The notes: generated by a model from the letters alone, not told the origin. Shown: positions 35,501 to 45,060, counted from the stretch's first letter. The stretch is DNA of 64,000 nt from Sporomusa malonica (GCF_041428715.1 NZ_CP155572.1), one strand, 5' to 3'. Program-made: numbers and translations.

Positions 35501-35672
35501 CAGGCCCTACGGTAGTCTCGATAGTTTCACCAAAGAGGGAAAATGTTTTACCGCTTTGCTTTCGAAAGAAATGGCTTGCAGGATAGCCAAAGACGGAACA
35601 GTCGGCCGCATATTCTTGGAAAATCCGTGCAACAAGTCCAAGCAGGGGAACCGGTCTCATTATGTCTCCCAT
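32562..35672 (-). CDS. ygfK: YgfK: large Fe-S flavoprotein of the purine island (putative selenate reductase subunit family)
   Basis: A 1036-residue multidomain oxidoreductase. The N-terminal 450 residues resemble a dihydroorotate-dehydrogenase-type barrel; then an NADPH-glutamate-synthase small-subunit-like part with CTAAPCKTACPINQDIPEYI, FAD motif VAVMGAGPAGLASAYFLARQ and VVTIGAGNTAMDASRTALRV; and C-terminal ferredoxin clusters CNYVCNKCVEVCPNR and CNECGNCAGFCPW. The architecture resembles the preTA/dihydropyrimidine dehydrogenase logic, with reduction of a purine-derived ring as a likely role. The old name 'selenate reductase' is doubtful. It starts behind aggagga. Confidence 0.9.
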   Translation of the reverse strand: MGDIMRPVPLLGLVARIFQEYAADCSVFGYPASHFFRKQSGKTFSLFGETIETTVGPAAGPHTQLAQNIVVAYLAGARFIELKTVQEHEPPVAKPCIDADDEGFNTEWSSEFTVEKAYEEYIKAWVLLHVVEEVFGLSQSGKRSFIFNMSAGYNLEGIQSPRMDAYLNNLRDASRHPYFQQCLAEVEALVAEGSFLKGTGLEERLPRLGGIEGRISGHVCQSITLSTMHGCPPAEIERICGYLLTEKKIDMYVKLNPTLLTYQGVRSILDNTDFDYVELSEDAFDHDLKYTDAIPMLTRLKELAGKQGRFLGVKLTNTLGSVNFKGKLPGSEMYMSGRALFPLSITLAAKISAEFQGEMPISFSGGITEHNVLDVFATGIKPVTMATEMLKPGGYARMAAIATKLETASGWEVDKIDVAKLQALAEKSLTAGYSQKHFRGSAKASVKSPLPLFNCTAAPCKTACPINQDIPEYIRLAGQKRYAEALALIYEKNALPGITGTICDHACQHNCTRLDYEGCVQIREVKRLAVEQGWDEYRKNYVLPQSKNGVKVAVMGAGPAGLASAYFLARQGISVTVYETRASAGGTVQHIIPNFRISRETIDSDINFIKAHGVEFVFNSSPDLTPADLKQQGYNYVIVAVGAGAEKTFTLKVESDKQPQIIPALKFLAQFNQDASALKLGKTVVTIGAGNTAMDASRTALRVKGVETSAIVYRRSINEMPADRAEYDLAVANNVDFNFLVNPEKIDAQGNLVCLVMQLGKPDASGRRQPEPTGKYKTFEADTIIIAIGEDINTVLLAKLGITTQGQQLTNLENVYLAGDVRQGASSIVKCIADGRRAADAICQKEIPGFESNADKTSKAHCEQAKEIAAKKFGLTNAAPLAHEGSGKVDVATGDREYNRCLECNYVCNKCVEVCPNRANLAIRLDNGFANYNQIIHLDAFCNECGNCAGFCPWEGRPFSDKLTVFSRRDDFDHSQNSGFFVEGDILTVRANSEVTTHKLENGLIQTTGNTTFDQMAQVFNYLYNNRPTLFGRVEE

Positions 35673-35783
35673 TAGTGACTCCTCCTATTTATTTCATCTA
35701 TATATACAATGAATGAACGTTTTACAGGTGGTGCGTGTTGGCTAACAGAGCGCAATGGCTTCTAATTCTATCTAAACATAGAA

Positions 35784-38339
35784 TTATTTCTTACGGCTAT
35801 AGGGTGTCTGGATAAGCGGCAAATCCGGACGAATTTTTCTGTCCAGTCTGAAATAGGCACCGGCAACAGCTGGTGCGGTAGGAATGGCAGTAATTTCGCC
35901 TACGCCTTTAGCGCCATAGGCCAGCTCAGCCTGGTTTTTTTCTACAAGAAGGCTTTCGATTTCAGGGACATTACCGGCCCGGAAAAGACCTAGAGTTCCG
36001 AATTTAACTTGCGGTATCCCGTTTTTCAGCGGAAAATCTTCGGTTAGAGCATACCCCAGTCCCATAACTACTCCACCTTCAATCTGTCCTTCGACCCCTA
36101 TTGGATTAATGGCTTTGCCAACATCATGAGCGGCTACTACTTTGACCAGTTTGCCTACATCGTTAAGGATAACTACCTGGCTGGCGTAACCGTAGGCAAC
36201 ATGGCTTACCGGGTTAAGCTTATCAGACCCCATGGGGTCGGTTATACCTGAATATTCGCCGTAAAACTCACGGTCTTCCAACTCGCTTATCTTGGTTGCA
36301 GCCAGTGCTTCCCTGAGCTTGAGCGCCGCCCGGCGGACGGCCTCGCCGGTGAAGACTGTCTGACGCGAGGCTGTTGTGGTACCGGAATTAGGTGTAAGAT
36401 AGGTATCAGGTACAGCCATGGCGGTTTGGAAATAATCAAGACCGGTTGTTTCGCACAAAATCTGGGTCATAGCTGTAGCTAAGCCCTGACCGATACAAGC
36501 GGCGCCTGTAAGAATAACGGCTTTACCATCTTCGATTTTTATTTTTGCCCGACCAATGTCTGGCAGCCCAACACCGATTCCGGCATTTTTCATAGCACAA
36601 GCAAGACCTGCGTAGGGACTGGCGTCAAATGCTGCCTTGACAGCCAGCAGGGTTTCTTTCAGGGCGGTGCCCTGGTCGGCGATTTGACCGTTTGGCAAAA
36701 CCTTGCCGGGTTCAATGGCATTGCGCCAGCGTATCTCCCACTGGGATATACCGACTTTTTCAGCCAGCAGGTTGATGTTGGTTTCCATGGCAAAGCAGGA
36801 CTGGGTTACGCCAAACCCCCGGAAGGCGCCAGCAGGAGGATTATTGGTATATACGCCCAACCCGACAATATCTACATTCTCAATTTGATATGGTCCGGCT
36901 GCATGGGTGCAGGCCCGCTGCAATACCGGCCCGCACAGCGAGGCATAGGCTCCGGTATCGGCAATTAATTGGGCTTTTACGGCCGTGATGATGCCATTTT
37001 CGTCACAAGCGGTTGTAAATTCCAGCTCCATGGCATGCCGTTTGGGATGGATATTGATGCTGTCCTGACGGGCCAGCGTATTTTTCACCGGTTTTTTTGT
37101 ATGCCAGGCTAAGAGAGCAGCATGATGCTGCACAGATAGGTCTTCTTTGCCGCCGAAACCGCCGCCCACCACTTTGCTGATAATGCGTACATGGTTTTCA
37201 TCCACCCCCAGCAGGGAAACAAGGGCGTGGTGATCGTCGTAGACGTTCTGCCCTGACGTATACACGGTCAGCGTGCCGTCAACATTCAGTACAGCCAGGG
37301 CGCTCTCAGGTTCGAGAAAGGCGTGCTCGGTGGCCGGGGTGGTGTAGTGCTGGGTTACGACATGCGTGGCCTTGGTAATGGCGGCGTCCACATTGCCGCG
37401 TTTAAGCACGGTTTTAGCCAGCAGGTTGCCCTTGGGGTGAAGCTGCGGCGCATTGTCAGCTAGCGCCTGGCTGGGAGAGGTTAGCGGATTTAACTCTTCA
37501 TAATCGACTTTTATTAACTTGATAGCCTCTTGGGCAATTTTTTTACTGGTAGCGGCTACTGCGGCCAGTGCATCACCGATATAGCGGGTTTCTTCCCCGG
37601 CGGCGATAAAGGCCGGCCAATCGGGAACAATATGCCCTTGATGGCGTCGACCGGGAATATCCCTGGCGGTAATGATGGCCTCAACACCAGGCAATGTCTG
37701 TGCGGTCGAAGTGTCAATACTTTTAATCAGAGCGCGGGCGCTAGGTGCCCGTAAGACGGCGGCGTGCAACATACCTTCGACATACATGTCGTCCACGTAC
37801 TCGGCCAATCCTAACACTTTGTCTTTGGCATCGATACGCGGCATTCTGTCGCCTACTTTATAGTTAACATTCGTCGGTGGTATGTACCCTTCACGCAGGG
37901 CTTTGGCAACCAGCAGTACGGCCTGCTCAATTTTAACATAACCTGTGCAGCGGCAGATGTTGCCGAGGAGCGCTTTTTTTACTTCATCTTGAGAGGGGTC
38001 TAACGTCTTATCCAGTAAAGCTTTAGTGCTAATCACCATGCCTGGTATGCAGAAACCACATTGCACGGCACCGGCAGCGGCAAACGCCCAGCTATAGATG
38101 GACTTTTCCTGCTCGGACAAACCTTCAACTGTTAACAGCGTTTTGCCGTTGATTTTGGCAGTTGTCAGCACACAGGCCCGCATAGCTTTTCCGTCCAATA
38201 ACACCATACAGGCCCCGCAGGCTCCTTCAGCACAGCCGTTTTTTACCGAAGTAAGACGGACGACTTCTCTCAGGTACTCAAGCAAGTTTATTTCCTTGTC
38301 ACAGACTGTTGGCTGACCGTTTAATATAAAACTATACAT
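35784..38339 (-). CDS. xdhD: Selenium-dependent-type xanthine dehydrogenase XdhD (fused 2Fe-2S and Mo domains)
   Basis: An 851-residue molybdenum hydroxylase in which the [2Fe-2S] part (CAEGACGACMVLLDG, VQCGFCIPGM, GNICRCTGY; residues 1-160) is joined to the molybdopterin domain (GGGFGGKED, GAFRGFGVTQ, late GAKGVGEI). No FAD domain is present, which fits the Se-dependent XDH/XdhD family; YgfK may act as its reductase. It is preceded by a long hairpin and starts behind gcaggaggg. The substrate is probably urate or a related purine, as this gene belongs to the urate-breakdown set. Confidence 0.9.
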   Translation of the reverse strand: MYSFILNGQPTVCDKEINLLEYLREVVRLTSVKNGCAEGACGACMVLLDGKAMRACVLTTAKINGKTLLTVEGLSEQEKSIYSWAFAAAGAVQCGFCIPGMVISTKALLDKTLDPSQDEVKKALLGNICRCTGYVKIEQAVLLVAKALREGYIPPTNVNYKVGDRMPRIDAKDKVLGLAEYVDDMYVEGMLHAAVLRAPSARALIKSIDTSTAQTLPGVEAIITARDIPGRRHQGHIVPDWPAFIAAGEETRYIGDALAAVAATSKKIAQEAIKLIKVDYEELNPLTSPSQALADNAPQLHPKGNLLAKTVLKRGNVDAAITKATHVVTQHYTTPATEHAFLEPESALAVLNVDGTLTVYTSGQNVYDDHHALVSLLGVDENHVRIISKVVGGGFGGKEDLSVQHHAALLAWHTKKPVKNTLARQDSINIHPKRHAMELEFTTACDENGIITAVKAQLIADTGAYASLCGPVLQRACTHAAGPYQIENVDIVGLGVYTNNPPAGAFRGFGVTQSCFAMETNINLLAEKVGISQWEIRWRNAIEPGKVLPNGQIADQGTALKETLLAVKAAFDASPYAGLACAMKNAGIGVGLPDIGRAKIKIEDGKAVILTGAACIGQGLATAMTQILCETTGLDYFQTAMAVPDTYLTPNSGTTTASRQTVFTGEAVRRAALKLREALAATKISELEDREFYGEYSGITDPMGSDKLNPVSHVAYGYASQVVILNDVGKLVKVVAAHDVGKAINPIGVEGQIEGGVVMGLGYALTEDFPLKNGIPQVKFGTLGLFRAGNVPEIESLLVEKNQAELAYGAKGVGEITAIPTAPAVAGAYFRLDRKIRPDLPLIQTPYSRKK

Positions 38340-38534
38340 GGTAATCCCTCCTGCTTAGGAAAGGTTATGCAGCTTTAAAGTTCATTTTTGCTGTGGTTTT
38401 TTATGTTCTTAATTTTTTTTATTGCAGCGGATGACGTATTCAGCTTGAAGCTTGATAAACGTCTTTTTCGCGAATTTTCAATCTCAGTCAGATTTCGACA
38501 ATCAAAACCGATTGGCTGCCGTTATTAAGATTAT

Positions 38535-38568
38535 GGTAGAGATACTCCCGAGCGGGAGTATCTCTACC
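38535..38568. repeat. Perfect 15-bp hairpin between yqeA and xdhD
   Basis: GGTAGAGATACTCCC and its exact complement flank GAGC. It starts 6 bp past the yqeA stop, but no T-run follows on either strand. It may stabilise the 3' end of the ygeX-to-yqeA transcript or act as a processing site. Confidence 0.7.
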
Positions 38569-38573
38569 TGCTT

Positions 38574-39524
38574 CTATAGTTGCACGTGAGTTCCCGTTTT
38601 TCCAGCTACTGCTTCTTCCAAGGACTCCGGATTGGTAATAATGGCTTTGCTGCCGCCGTTTTCCAGGAATTTGATTACAGCCTGGATCTTGGGCAGCATG
38701 CTGCCTGGTGCAAAATGATTTTCTTTTACATATTCTTTTAGTTCAGCAAGAGTGACTCTGTCTAAGGCTTTCTCTTCCGGTTTGCCGTAGTTTAAGTATA
38801 CTTTGGGCACACCGGTTGAGATTATCAGTTCATCTGCTAGAATCTGTGTGGCTAGCAGGCTGGCGGCAAAGTCTTTGTCTATAACAGCATCGACGCCTTT
38901 AAAGCAGCCATCCTCCTGCCGGATGACCGGGATACCGCCGCCGCCTACTGCAATCATGCAGTAACCTTCTCGTACTAATTTATGAATAACGTCTTTTTCG
39001 ACAATTTCCAGGGGCAAAGGGGAAGCCACTACCCGGCGGTAACCCCGCCCTGAGTCACTTACCATAACCCAGTCAGGATGCTCCTTTTGAATTTTTTCTG
39101 ACTGCTCCTGGGTGTAAAAAGAGCCGATCGGTTTGGTCGGTTTTTGAAAGGCCGGATCATTGGCGTCTACCACTACCTGCGTAACCAGGGTAATAGCCGA
39201 TTTATCCATGCCCCTTTTTTTAAACTCATTATCCATAGCCTGTTGAATCTGATAACCAATAGCCCCTTGGGTATCGGCTCCACAAGCTACCAGGGGTACA
39301 AAATGCATTCCTGCTACTTCGTTTGCAATTTCTGACCGCCTGAGAATAAAACCTACCTGAGGTCCGTTGCCATGAGTAATAATTACCTCATACCCTTGTT
39401 CCATCATGCCAACAATATGCTTAGCAGTCTCACAGACGGCATCATACTGATCCTCTACCGTCTGGCGCGTGTTATCCCGAATTAAGGAGTTGCCCCCAAT
39501 AGCGATAACAGCTAATTTGGTCAT
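38574..39524 (-). CDS. yqeA: Carbamate kinase
   Basis: Makes ATP from carbamoyl phosphate and ADP. The 316-residue sequence has IAIGGNSLI, THGNGPQVG and DKDFAASLLA motifs of the ArcC/YqeA family. It is 2 bp downstream of the knotted carbamoyltransferase gene, so it probably uses the carbamoyl phosphate released by purine-derived carbamoyl compounds. This gives the only clear substrate-level ATP step in the island. Confidence 0.94.
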   Translation of the reverse strand: MTKLAVIAIGGNSLIRDNTRQTVEDQYDAVCETAKHIVGMMEQGYEVIITHGNGPQVGFILRRSEIANEVAGMHFVPLVACGADTQGAIGYQIQQAMDNEFKKRGMDKSAITLVTQVVVDANDPAFQKPTKPIGSFYTQEQSEKIQKEHPDWVMVSDSGRGYRRVVASPLPLEIVEKDVIHKLVREGYCMIAVGGGGIPVIRQEDGCFKGVDAVIDKDFAASLLATQILADELIISTGVPKVYLNYGKPEEKALDRVTLAELKEYVKENHFAPGSMLPKIQAVIKFLENGGSKAIITNPESLEEAVAGKTGTHVQL

Positions 39525-39526
39525 AC

Positions 39527-40531
39527 TTATCTGCCACCCATTAACAGTGTCATAACAGCTTTGGCTGTGTGCAGGCGGTTTTCGGCTTCATCATAGACGA
39601 TAGAATGTGGTCCGTCGATAACTGCATCTTCTACTTCGTTGTTACGGTCAGCCGGCAATGCATGCATATACATTACATTTTTATCAGCGGTAGCCATTTT
39701 TTCCTTGGTGCATTTCCATGATCTTTGGGCTTTCAGTTTGTCATCCACTACGGCTACGGCACCGGAAGCAGCCACGCCAGTCTGGTCATTTACCCAGTTG
39801 CCCCAGTTTTTCGGAATCACGATATGAGCGCCCTCGTAGGCTTCGGCTTCATTGTTGGTAACAGTAACGGTACCGCCGTATTTTTCAGCATTGGCTTTGG
39901 CTTGGGCAATGACCCAGTCAGGCAGTTCCCAGCCTTTGGGATGGGCCAGGACAACGTCCATACCATAACGTGGGAACAGCAATACCTGGGATACCGGTAC
40001 GGAGATGGGTTTTTTGTGGCTTTCGGCATAGGCCCAGATGATGGACACTTTTACCCGTTTCAAATCGCCGATTTTTTCCTTCATGGTCATGAGGTCGGCT
40101 AATGCCTGGAACGGATGATATAGGTCGCATTGCAGGTTCATAATGGGTTTTGAGGACCATTTGGCCATTTCGGTCAGGTATTTGTTGCCATAACCCCAGT
40201 TGCAATAACGACAGGCAATAGCATGACCGAAGCGGGATAGTATGATGGCCGTGTCTTTGGCACTTTCGCCGTGAGCTATCTGCATGCTGCTCGAATCTAA
40301 GAACCCTGCATGACCACCTAATTGAGCAAACCCGGCTTCCATGGAGTTTCTGGTACGAGTGGATTGTTCAAAGAACATGAGAAACATGGATTGATGTAGC
40401 AAATAGGGAGTGGGAACACCCATGGCAAATTTTTTCTTCAAATCTAGTGAAACCTCAAGCATGGTATCTACTTCTTCTTTAGTGAAATCTTCCAAGTTAA
40501 TAAAATGTCTTCCTCTGAAAATAGATTGCAT
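39527..40531 (-). CDS. ygeW: Knotted carbamoyltransferase YgeW
   Basis: A carbamoyltransferase-superfamily protein, 334 residues from the ATG at 40531 (gggagga site). Carbamoyl-phosphate-binding EQSTRTRNS and HPFQALAD are present, with MHALPADR near the C-terminus in place of the usual HCLP. Its preferred acceptor is unknown; in the purine cluster it is thought to free or transfer a carbamoyl group for carbamate kinase. It sits between ygeY and yqeA. Confidence 0.92.
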   Translation of the reverse strand: MQSIFRGRHFINLEDFTKEEVDTMLEVSLDLKKKFAMGVPTPYLLHQSMFLMFFEQSTRTRNSMEAGFAQLGGHAGFLDSSSMQIAHGESAKDTAIILSRFGHAIACRYCNWGYGNKYLTEMAKWSSKPIMNLQCDLYHPFQALADLMTMKEKIGDLKRVKVSIIWAYAESHKKPISVPVSQVLLFPRYGMDVVLAHPKGWELPDWVIAQAKANAEKYGGTVTVTNNEAEAYEGAHIVIPKNWGNWVNDQTGVAASGAVAVVDDKLKAQRSWKCTKEKMATADKNVMYMHALPADRNNEVEDAVIDGPHSIVYDEAENRLHTAKAVMTLLMGGR

Positions 40532-40601
40532 TGTAAATTCCTCCCTAAAAATTTTCATGTTTTTATATATTATGGTGTAGTTACCATAACTATCGCTAAG
40601 G

Positions 40602-41843
40602 TTACACCAGATTTTCGGTGTGTTCCGTCATTTTGTCAGCGTATTTTTGGGTATAAATCAGCGGAACGGCCGCATACATGGCGGCGCAGTTTACCAGTTC
40701 CTTCTTCCAGGTGCGTTCATTAGGGGCATGGGCCTGGTCTTCATGGCCGGGTCCAAAGCCAATGCAAGGAATGCCAAAACGCCCCATAATGGAAACGCCG
40801 TTAGTGGAAAAGGTCCATTTATCGACTTTGGGTGCTTCTTTGAACAAACCTTGGAAAGCATCTACCAGGGTATGACATACAGGATGTTCGTTCTCAATAA
40901 GCCAGGTTGGGAAATAACACTCGGTCGGATATACCAAGCCGGTATATGCAGGCCTTTCGTAGGTATACATGGTGACTTCGGCATTGGCTGCTTTTACCGA
41001 AGGAAGGTTTTTTATCTGCTGAATGGCATATTCGCCGGTTTCTCCGGCCGTCAACCGTCTGTCGATGGAAATCCAGCAACTGTCAGCCACGGCGCAGCGT
41101 GAAGGAGACGTATGGAAAATTTCCGAAACCGTCAGGCTGCCTTTGCCCAGGAAGTTGTGATCCATAAGGTTTTCATGCAGGGCTTTTAGATCACTAAGAA
41201 TGGGTCCCATTTTATAGATGGCATTATCGCCCCGCTCGGGCGCTGAGCCATGGCAGCTCACGCCGGTGGTTTTTACCCGGATTTCCATACGTCCTCTCTG
41301 GCCTCTATAAATTTTGCCGTCTGTCGGCTCAGTGCTTATCACAAACTCAGGACGCAGTTTATCCTCCTGAATAATATATTGCCAGCAAAGGCCGTCGCAG
41401 TCTTCTTCCTGAACTGATCCAACCATAACTAAGGTATAGTCGTCTTCTAGGCCAAGGTCTTTAATGATCTTACCGGCATAAACCATGGAAGCCATACCGC
41501 CTTCCTGGTCGCTGGCCCCTCGGCCGATGATGATTTCTTTATCCTCATACCCTTGATAGGGATCATATTGCCAGTTTTCCGGATTGCCGACTCCAACTGT
41601 GTCAATATGGGCATCCATGGCGATAAGGTGTTTACCATGACCAATGTAGCCTAAGATGTTGCCCATCGGGTCGATCTCCACTTTATCAAAACCTACTTTT
41701 TCCATTTCCTCCTTAATCCGCAGGACGACTTTTTCCTCCTGGCAGCTTTCACTAGGAATGGCAATCATATCGCGTAGAAATCTACTCATTTCCGGTTCAT
41801 ACTTTTTCGCAAGTTTCATTATTTTTTCAAAATCCAGATTCAA
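40602..41843 (-). CDS. ygeY: M20-family hydrolase YgeY (selenium-metabolism-linked)
   Basis: A 413-residue di-zinc amidohydrolase/peptidase. Metal-ligand segments: AMDAHIDTVGVG, GRGASDQEGGMASM, QEEDCDG and the late GFGPGHEDQAH. It belongs to the YgeY group that co-occurs with SsnA and YgfK, and probably hydrolyses an N-carbamoyl or acyl intermediate to give diaminopropionate. 52 bp separate it from the upstream permease gene. Confidence 0.92.
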   Translation of the reverse strand: MNLDFEKIMKLAKKYEPEMSRFLRDMIAIPSESCQEEKVVLRIKEEMEKVGFDKVEIDPMGNILGYIGHGKHLIAMDAHIDTVGVGNPENWQYDPYQGYEDKEIIIGRGASDQEGGMASMVYAGKIIKDLGLEDDYTLVMVGSVQEEDCDGLCWQYIIQEDKLRPEFVISTEPTDGKIYRGQRGRMEIRVKTTGVSCHGSAPERGDNAIYKMGPILSDLKALHENLMDHNFLGKGSLTVSEIFHTSPSRCAVADSCWISIDRRLTAGETGEYAIQQIKNLPSVKAANAEVTMYTYERPAYTGLVYPTECYFPTWLIENEHPVCHTLVDAFQGLFKEAPKVDKWTFSTNGVSIMGRFGIPCIGFGPGHEDQAHAPNERTWKKELVNCAAMYAAVPLIYTQKYADKMTEHTENLV

Positions 41844-41894
41844 AATAATTGCCCCTTTCTTGTTTTGCTTATCTTATTGTTCCTGCCCCTTTTC

Positions 41895-43235
41895 CTATCC
41901 TCTGGCTGAGACTTCTTTTTTGTCGGTAACATCATGAGGTGCTTCCTTACCGTTTAAAAGGAGATTCAAGAGAATGGCGGCCAAGCTGCCGGCGGTAATG
42001 CCGCTGTGCAGAATGACCTGCAGCCAGCTGGGGAAACCGTGATAAAATTTAGGTACGGCTAAAGTAATCATCCCGATACCAATGCTAATGCCTACCACCA
42101 TAATGTTGTGCGTTCCATCAAAGTTGACTTTAGACAAAGTCTTAATGCCGCTGGCTGCTACCATACCAAACATGACAATACCCGCGCCGCCTAGTACCGG
42201 ATGCGGTATGGCTGCAACCATAGCGGCCAGCTTTGGAATTAGACCAAGGGCTATCAAGATAACCCCGGCAGCCGCCACCACAAACCGGCTTTTTACCCGG
42301 GTTAACCCTACCAAGCCTACGTTTTGAGCAAAGGCAGTATAAGGGAAACTGTTTAAAATACCGCCAAGTACAGTTGAGAAGCCATCGGCTCGCAAACATC
42401 TGGCCAAGTCTTCCTTATGAATGGGTTTTTCAATAATTTCGCCAATAGCGATACAGTCGCCGGTGGTTTCGGTCATAACCACAAGCATAACTAGCACCAT
42501 GGCCGCGATGGAAGCAATATCAAAAGTTGGCAATCCAAACCAGAAGGGCGTGGTAATACCCACCCAGCCGGCAGTTCCTACCTGACTAAAGTTGACCATT
42601 CCCAGAGGAATGGCAAGAAGCGTTCCAGAGATTAAGCCTAAGAGAACGGCAATGTTACTTATGAAGCCGGTAAAATATTTGTAGAAGAATAGCACCAGCA
42701 TCATAACCACAAACGCCAGGCCAATGTATTCCGGACTGGCATAATCCTTGGCTGTCGGATTGCCGCCTGCGGCCCACATGACAGCAACCGGCATCAAAGT
42801 GACGCCGATAATGGTGATAATAGTACCCGTAACTACCGGCGGAAAAAAACGAATCAACCTGCTAAAATAGGGTGCTGCCAGGTAGGTAACAAGCCCGGCT
42901 ACAATAATGGCACCGTAGATGGCTGGCATACCATGGGTTTTACCAATAATAATCATGGGCGTAACGGCCGCAAACGTAACGCCCTGAATCATGGGAATCC
43001 GAATCCCCATATTGCCAATGCCCAGAGTCTGAATCAGGGTGGCGATACCACAGGTAAATAAGTCGGCATTAATCAGGAAGATTAATTGTTCTCTGCTTAA
43101 TCCGATGGCATTGGCGATAATGAGCGGGACGGCAACAGCCCCGGCATACATGGCCAATACATGCTGTAAACCATAGATAAACAGTTGCCCCGGTGGCAGC
43201 ATTTCATCAACTGGATGACGTGTATTCTCTGTCAC
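41895..43235 (-). CDS. NCS2 purine permease, xanthine/urate type (XanQ/YgfU-like)
   Basis: A 446-residue nucleobase:cation symporter-2 protein with about 12-14 membrane helices. MYAGAVAVPLIIANAIGL, the QGVTFAAVTPMI segment and the substrate motif VVMTETTGDCIAIGE are typical of bacterial xanthine/urate transporters. Its place between adenine deaminase and ygeY supports uptake of xanthine or urate. Which of the two it prefers cannot be read with certainty. Confidence 0.9.
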   Translation of the reverse strand: MTENTRHPVDEMLPPGQLFIYGLQHVLAMYAGAVAVPLIIANAIGLSREQLIFLINADLFTCGIATLIQTLGIGNMGIRIPMIQGVTFAAVTPMIIIGKTHGMPAIYGAIIVAGLVTYLAAPYFSRLIRFFPPVVTGTIITIIGVTLMPVAVMWAAGGNPTAKDYASPEYIGLAFVVMMLVLFFYKYFTGFISNIAVLLGLISGTLLAIPLGMVNFSQVGTAGWVGITTPFWFGLPTFDIASIAAMVLVMLVVMTETTGDCIAIGEIIEKPIHKEDLARCLRADGFSTVLGGILNSFPYTAFAQNVGLVGLTRVKSRFVVAAAGVILIALGLIPKLAAMVAAIPHPVLGGAGIVMFGMVAASGIKTLSKVNFDGTHNIMVVGISIGIGMITLAVPKFYHGFPSWLQVILHSGITAGSLAAILLNLLLNGKEAPHDVTDKKEVSARG

Positions 43236-43300
43236 TCTACATCACCTCGTTTTATTCTCATTGTACTTTCTGTGTGCTTGAGCACAATTGCTTACCTTGA

Positions 43301-45013
43301 TTACACGGACACCGATACAAGTTGAAACGTTGTGACATCTACCAGGCCGCCAGCTGTTAACTTTAAGGCAGGAATAACCGGCAGACTTAAAAAGGCTAAA
43401 GTCATAAAGGGATCGTATTCCATTTTTACCCCAAGACTGCGGGCTATTTTTTGCAGGGCGGCCAACTTTTCCTGTACCTCGCTGATATTCTGATCGGTCA
43501 TAAGTCCAGCTAGCGGTAAGGGCAGAGTACCTAGAATTTCCCCTTCAGCGGCAATGACCAAACCGCCTTGAATATGTTCAATTGCCTTTACGGCCAGCAT
43601 AATGGCTGCATCGTCTGTTCCGACCACCACCAGATTGTGGGAATCATGGGCAATGGTCGACGCTATAGCCCCCTGTTTGAGGCCTAAGCCCTTGAGCAGT
43701 CCCACCCCCACCTTGCCTGTGCCCTTATGCCGTTCCCAAACTACCAGTTTTAGAATATCTCGGGTGGTATCGGGAACAAACTCCCCTTGAACTACCGGCA
43801 TAGGCAGCTCTAAGGCAGTGGTAACCAACTGGTGGGGCATTAAGCCAACCACTCTGGCTATGGAAGAATGGGCCGGAAGTCGTAGCTTTTCTCGGCTGAT
43901 TGGCCCCAGGGAAAGGGTATTGCGTATCGCTTTGTCGTCCACGAAGAAGTTCTTGAACAGGGATTTTCCATCTTCCGCTGCCAATTGTCCATCTTTAAAC
44001 ACCATAACCGGACGCCAATCTTTCAGATTGTCAAATACCAGTAAGTCAGCCCGATATCCAGGGGCAACCGCTCCCAAGTCACTAATTCGAAAATAATTAG
44101 CTGCATTGATGGTGGCCATTTGCAGTACCCAAGCCAGATCGGTACCTGCTGATACGGCCACATTAACTATATGATTAATGTGGCCTTGTTCAATTAAATC
44201 CGCCGGATGACGGTCATCGGTAGCAAACATACAGCGTTTTACCGTGTACTGGTTTATCGCAGGTAACAGACTTAACAAATTTTTGGCTGCCGATCCTTCC
44301 CTGAGCATGACATGCATGCCTTGCGCAAGTCGTTCAGTTGCTTCTTTAGGAGTAACGCATTCATGATCAGAGCAAATCCCGGCGGCAATATAACCGGTCA
44401 AATTTTTTCCCGTTAAGCCCGGGGCATGGCCGTCAACCAGCTTGCCCTGGGCCAGTTGGATTTTTTCGAAGACGGCGTTAGAGTTGTGGAGTACTCCGGG
44501 ATAATCCATCATTTCGCCCAAACCAAGTACCCGTGGATGATGAATAAACTCCTCCAAATCCTTGGCCGAAAGTGTAGCACCCGAATGTTCCAAAGGGGTA
44601 GCCGGCACACAAGACGGCAGCATCACGTATACATTTAAGGGAAGCTGCTCGGTAGCATTGAGCACATAGCGAATGCCTTCTAAACCTGCCACATTGGCAA
44701 TCTCATGGGGATCGGCAATTACCGTTGTTGTGCCGTTAGGCACCACCGCACAAGCAAACTGCGCGGGATTTACCATGGAACTTTCCAGGTGGACATGTCC
44801 GTCAATAAAGCCAGGCGTTATGTATTTTCCTGCTACATCTATTTCCTTGCGTCCGCTGTACTCTCCAATCCCGGCAATATAGCCATTGACAATGGCCACA
44901 TCCCCTTTGGTAAAAGTGCCTGTAAATACATTAAATACTTGGGCATTTTTCAGCACCAAATCGGCTGCCGATCGTCCTAAAGCCGTATCCACCAGTTTGT
45001 GTACCGGTTTCAC
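43301..45013 (-). CDS. ade: Adenine deaminase
   Basis: Converts adenine to hypoxanthine and ammonia. The 570-residue length and motifs PGFIDGHVHLESSMVNP, VVADPHEIANV, GHAPGL and the C-terminal adenine deaminase domain (IASTIAHDSHNLVVVG) match the Ade/YerA family. It lies between two NCS2 permease genes. A perfect GC-rich hairpin lies between it and the upstream permease stop. Confidence 0.95.
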   Translation of the reverse strand: MKPVHKLVDTALGRSAADLVLKNAQVFNVFTGTFTKGDVAIVNGYIAGIGEYSGRKEIDVAGKYITPGFIDGHVHLESSMVNPAQFACAVVPNGTTTVIADPHEIANVAGLEGIRYVLNATEQLPLNVYVMLPSCVPATPLEHSGATLSAKDLEEFIHHPRVLGLGEMMDYPGVLHNSNAVFEKIQLAQGKLVDGHAPGLTGKNLTGYIAAGICSDHECVTPKEATERLAQGMHVMLREGSAAKNLLSLLPAINQYTVKRCMFATDDRHPADLIEQGHINHIVNVAVSAGTDLAWVLQMATINAANYFRISDLGAVAPGYRADLLVFDNLKDWRPVMVFKDGQLAAEDGKSLFKNFFVDDKAIRNTLSLGPISREKLRLPAHSSIARVVGLMPHQLVTTALELPMPVVQGEFVPDTTRDILKLVVWERHKGTGKVGVGLLKGLGLKQGAIASTIAHDSHNLVVVGTDDAAIMLAVKAIEHIQGGLVIAAEGEILGTLPLPLAGLMTDQNISEVQEKLAALQKIARSLGVKMEYDPFMTLAFLSLPVIPALKLTAGGLVDVTTFQLVSVSV

Positions 45014-45031
45014 GCTACATCCCCTTTCTTT

Positions 45032-45060
45032 GCCGGGGAAGGATGTCGCCCTTCCCCGGC
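45032..45060. repeat. GC-rich hairpin upstream of ade
   Basis: GCCGGGGAAGG and CCTTCCCCGGC arms around a 7-base loop, in the 65 bp between the AzgA-type permease stop and the ade start. There is no T-run, so it is more likely an mRNA stability or translation element than a terminator. Confidence 0.7.

Noticed and set aside
32562..35672. Assigning YgfK as a selenate reductase
   Set aside because: The old name rests on weak evidence; the domain layout and position in the purine island fit a purine-ring reductase or electron-transfer partner better.
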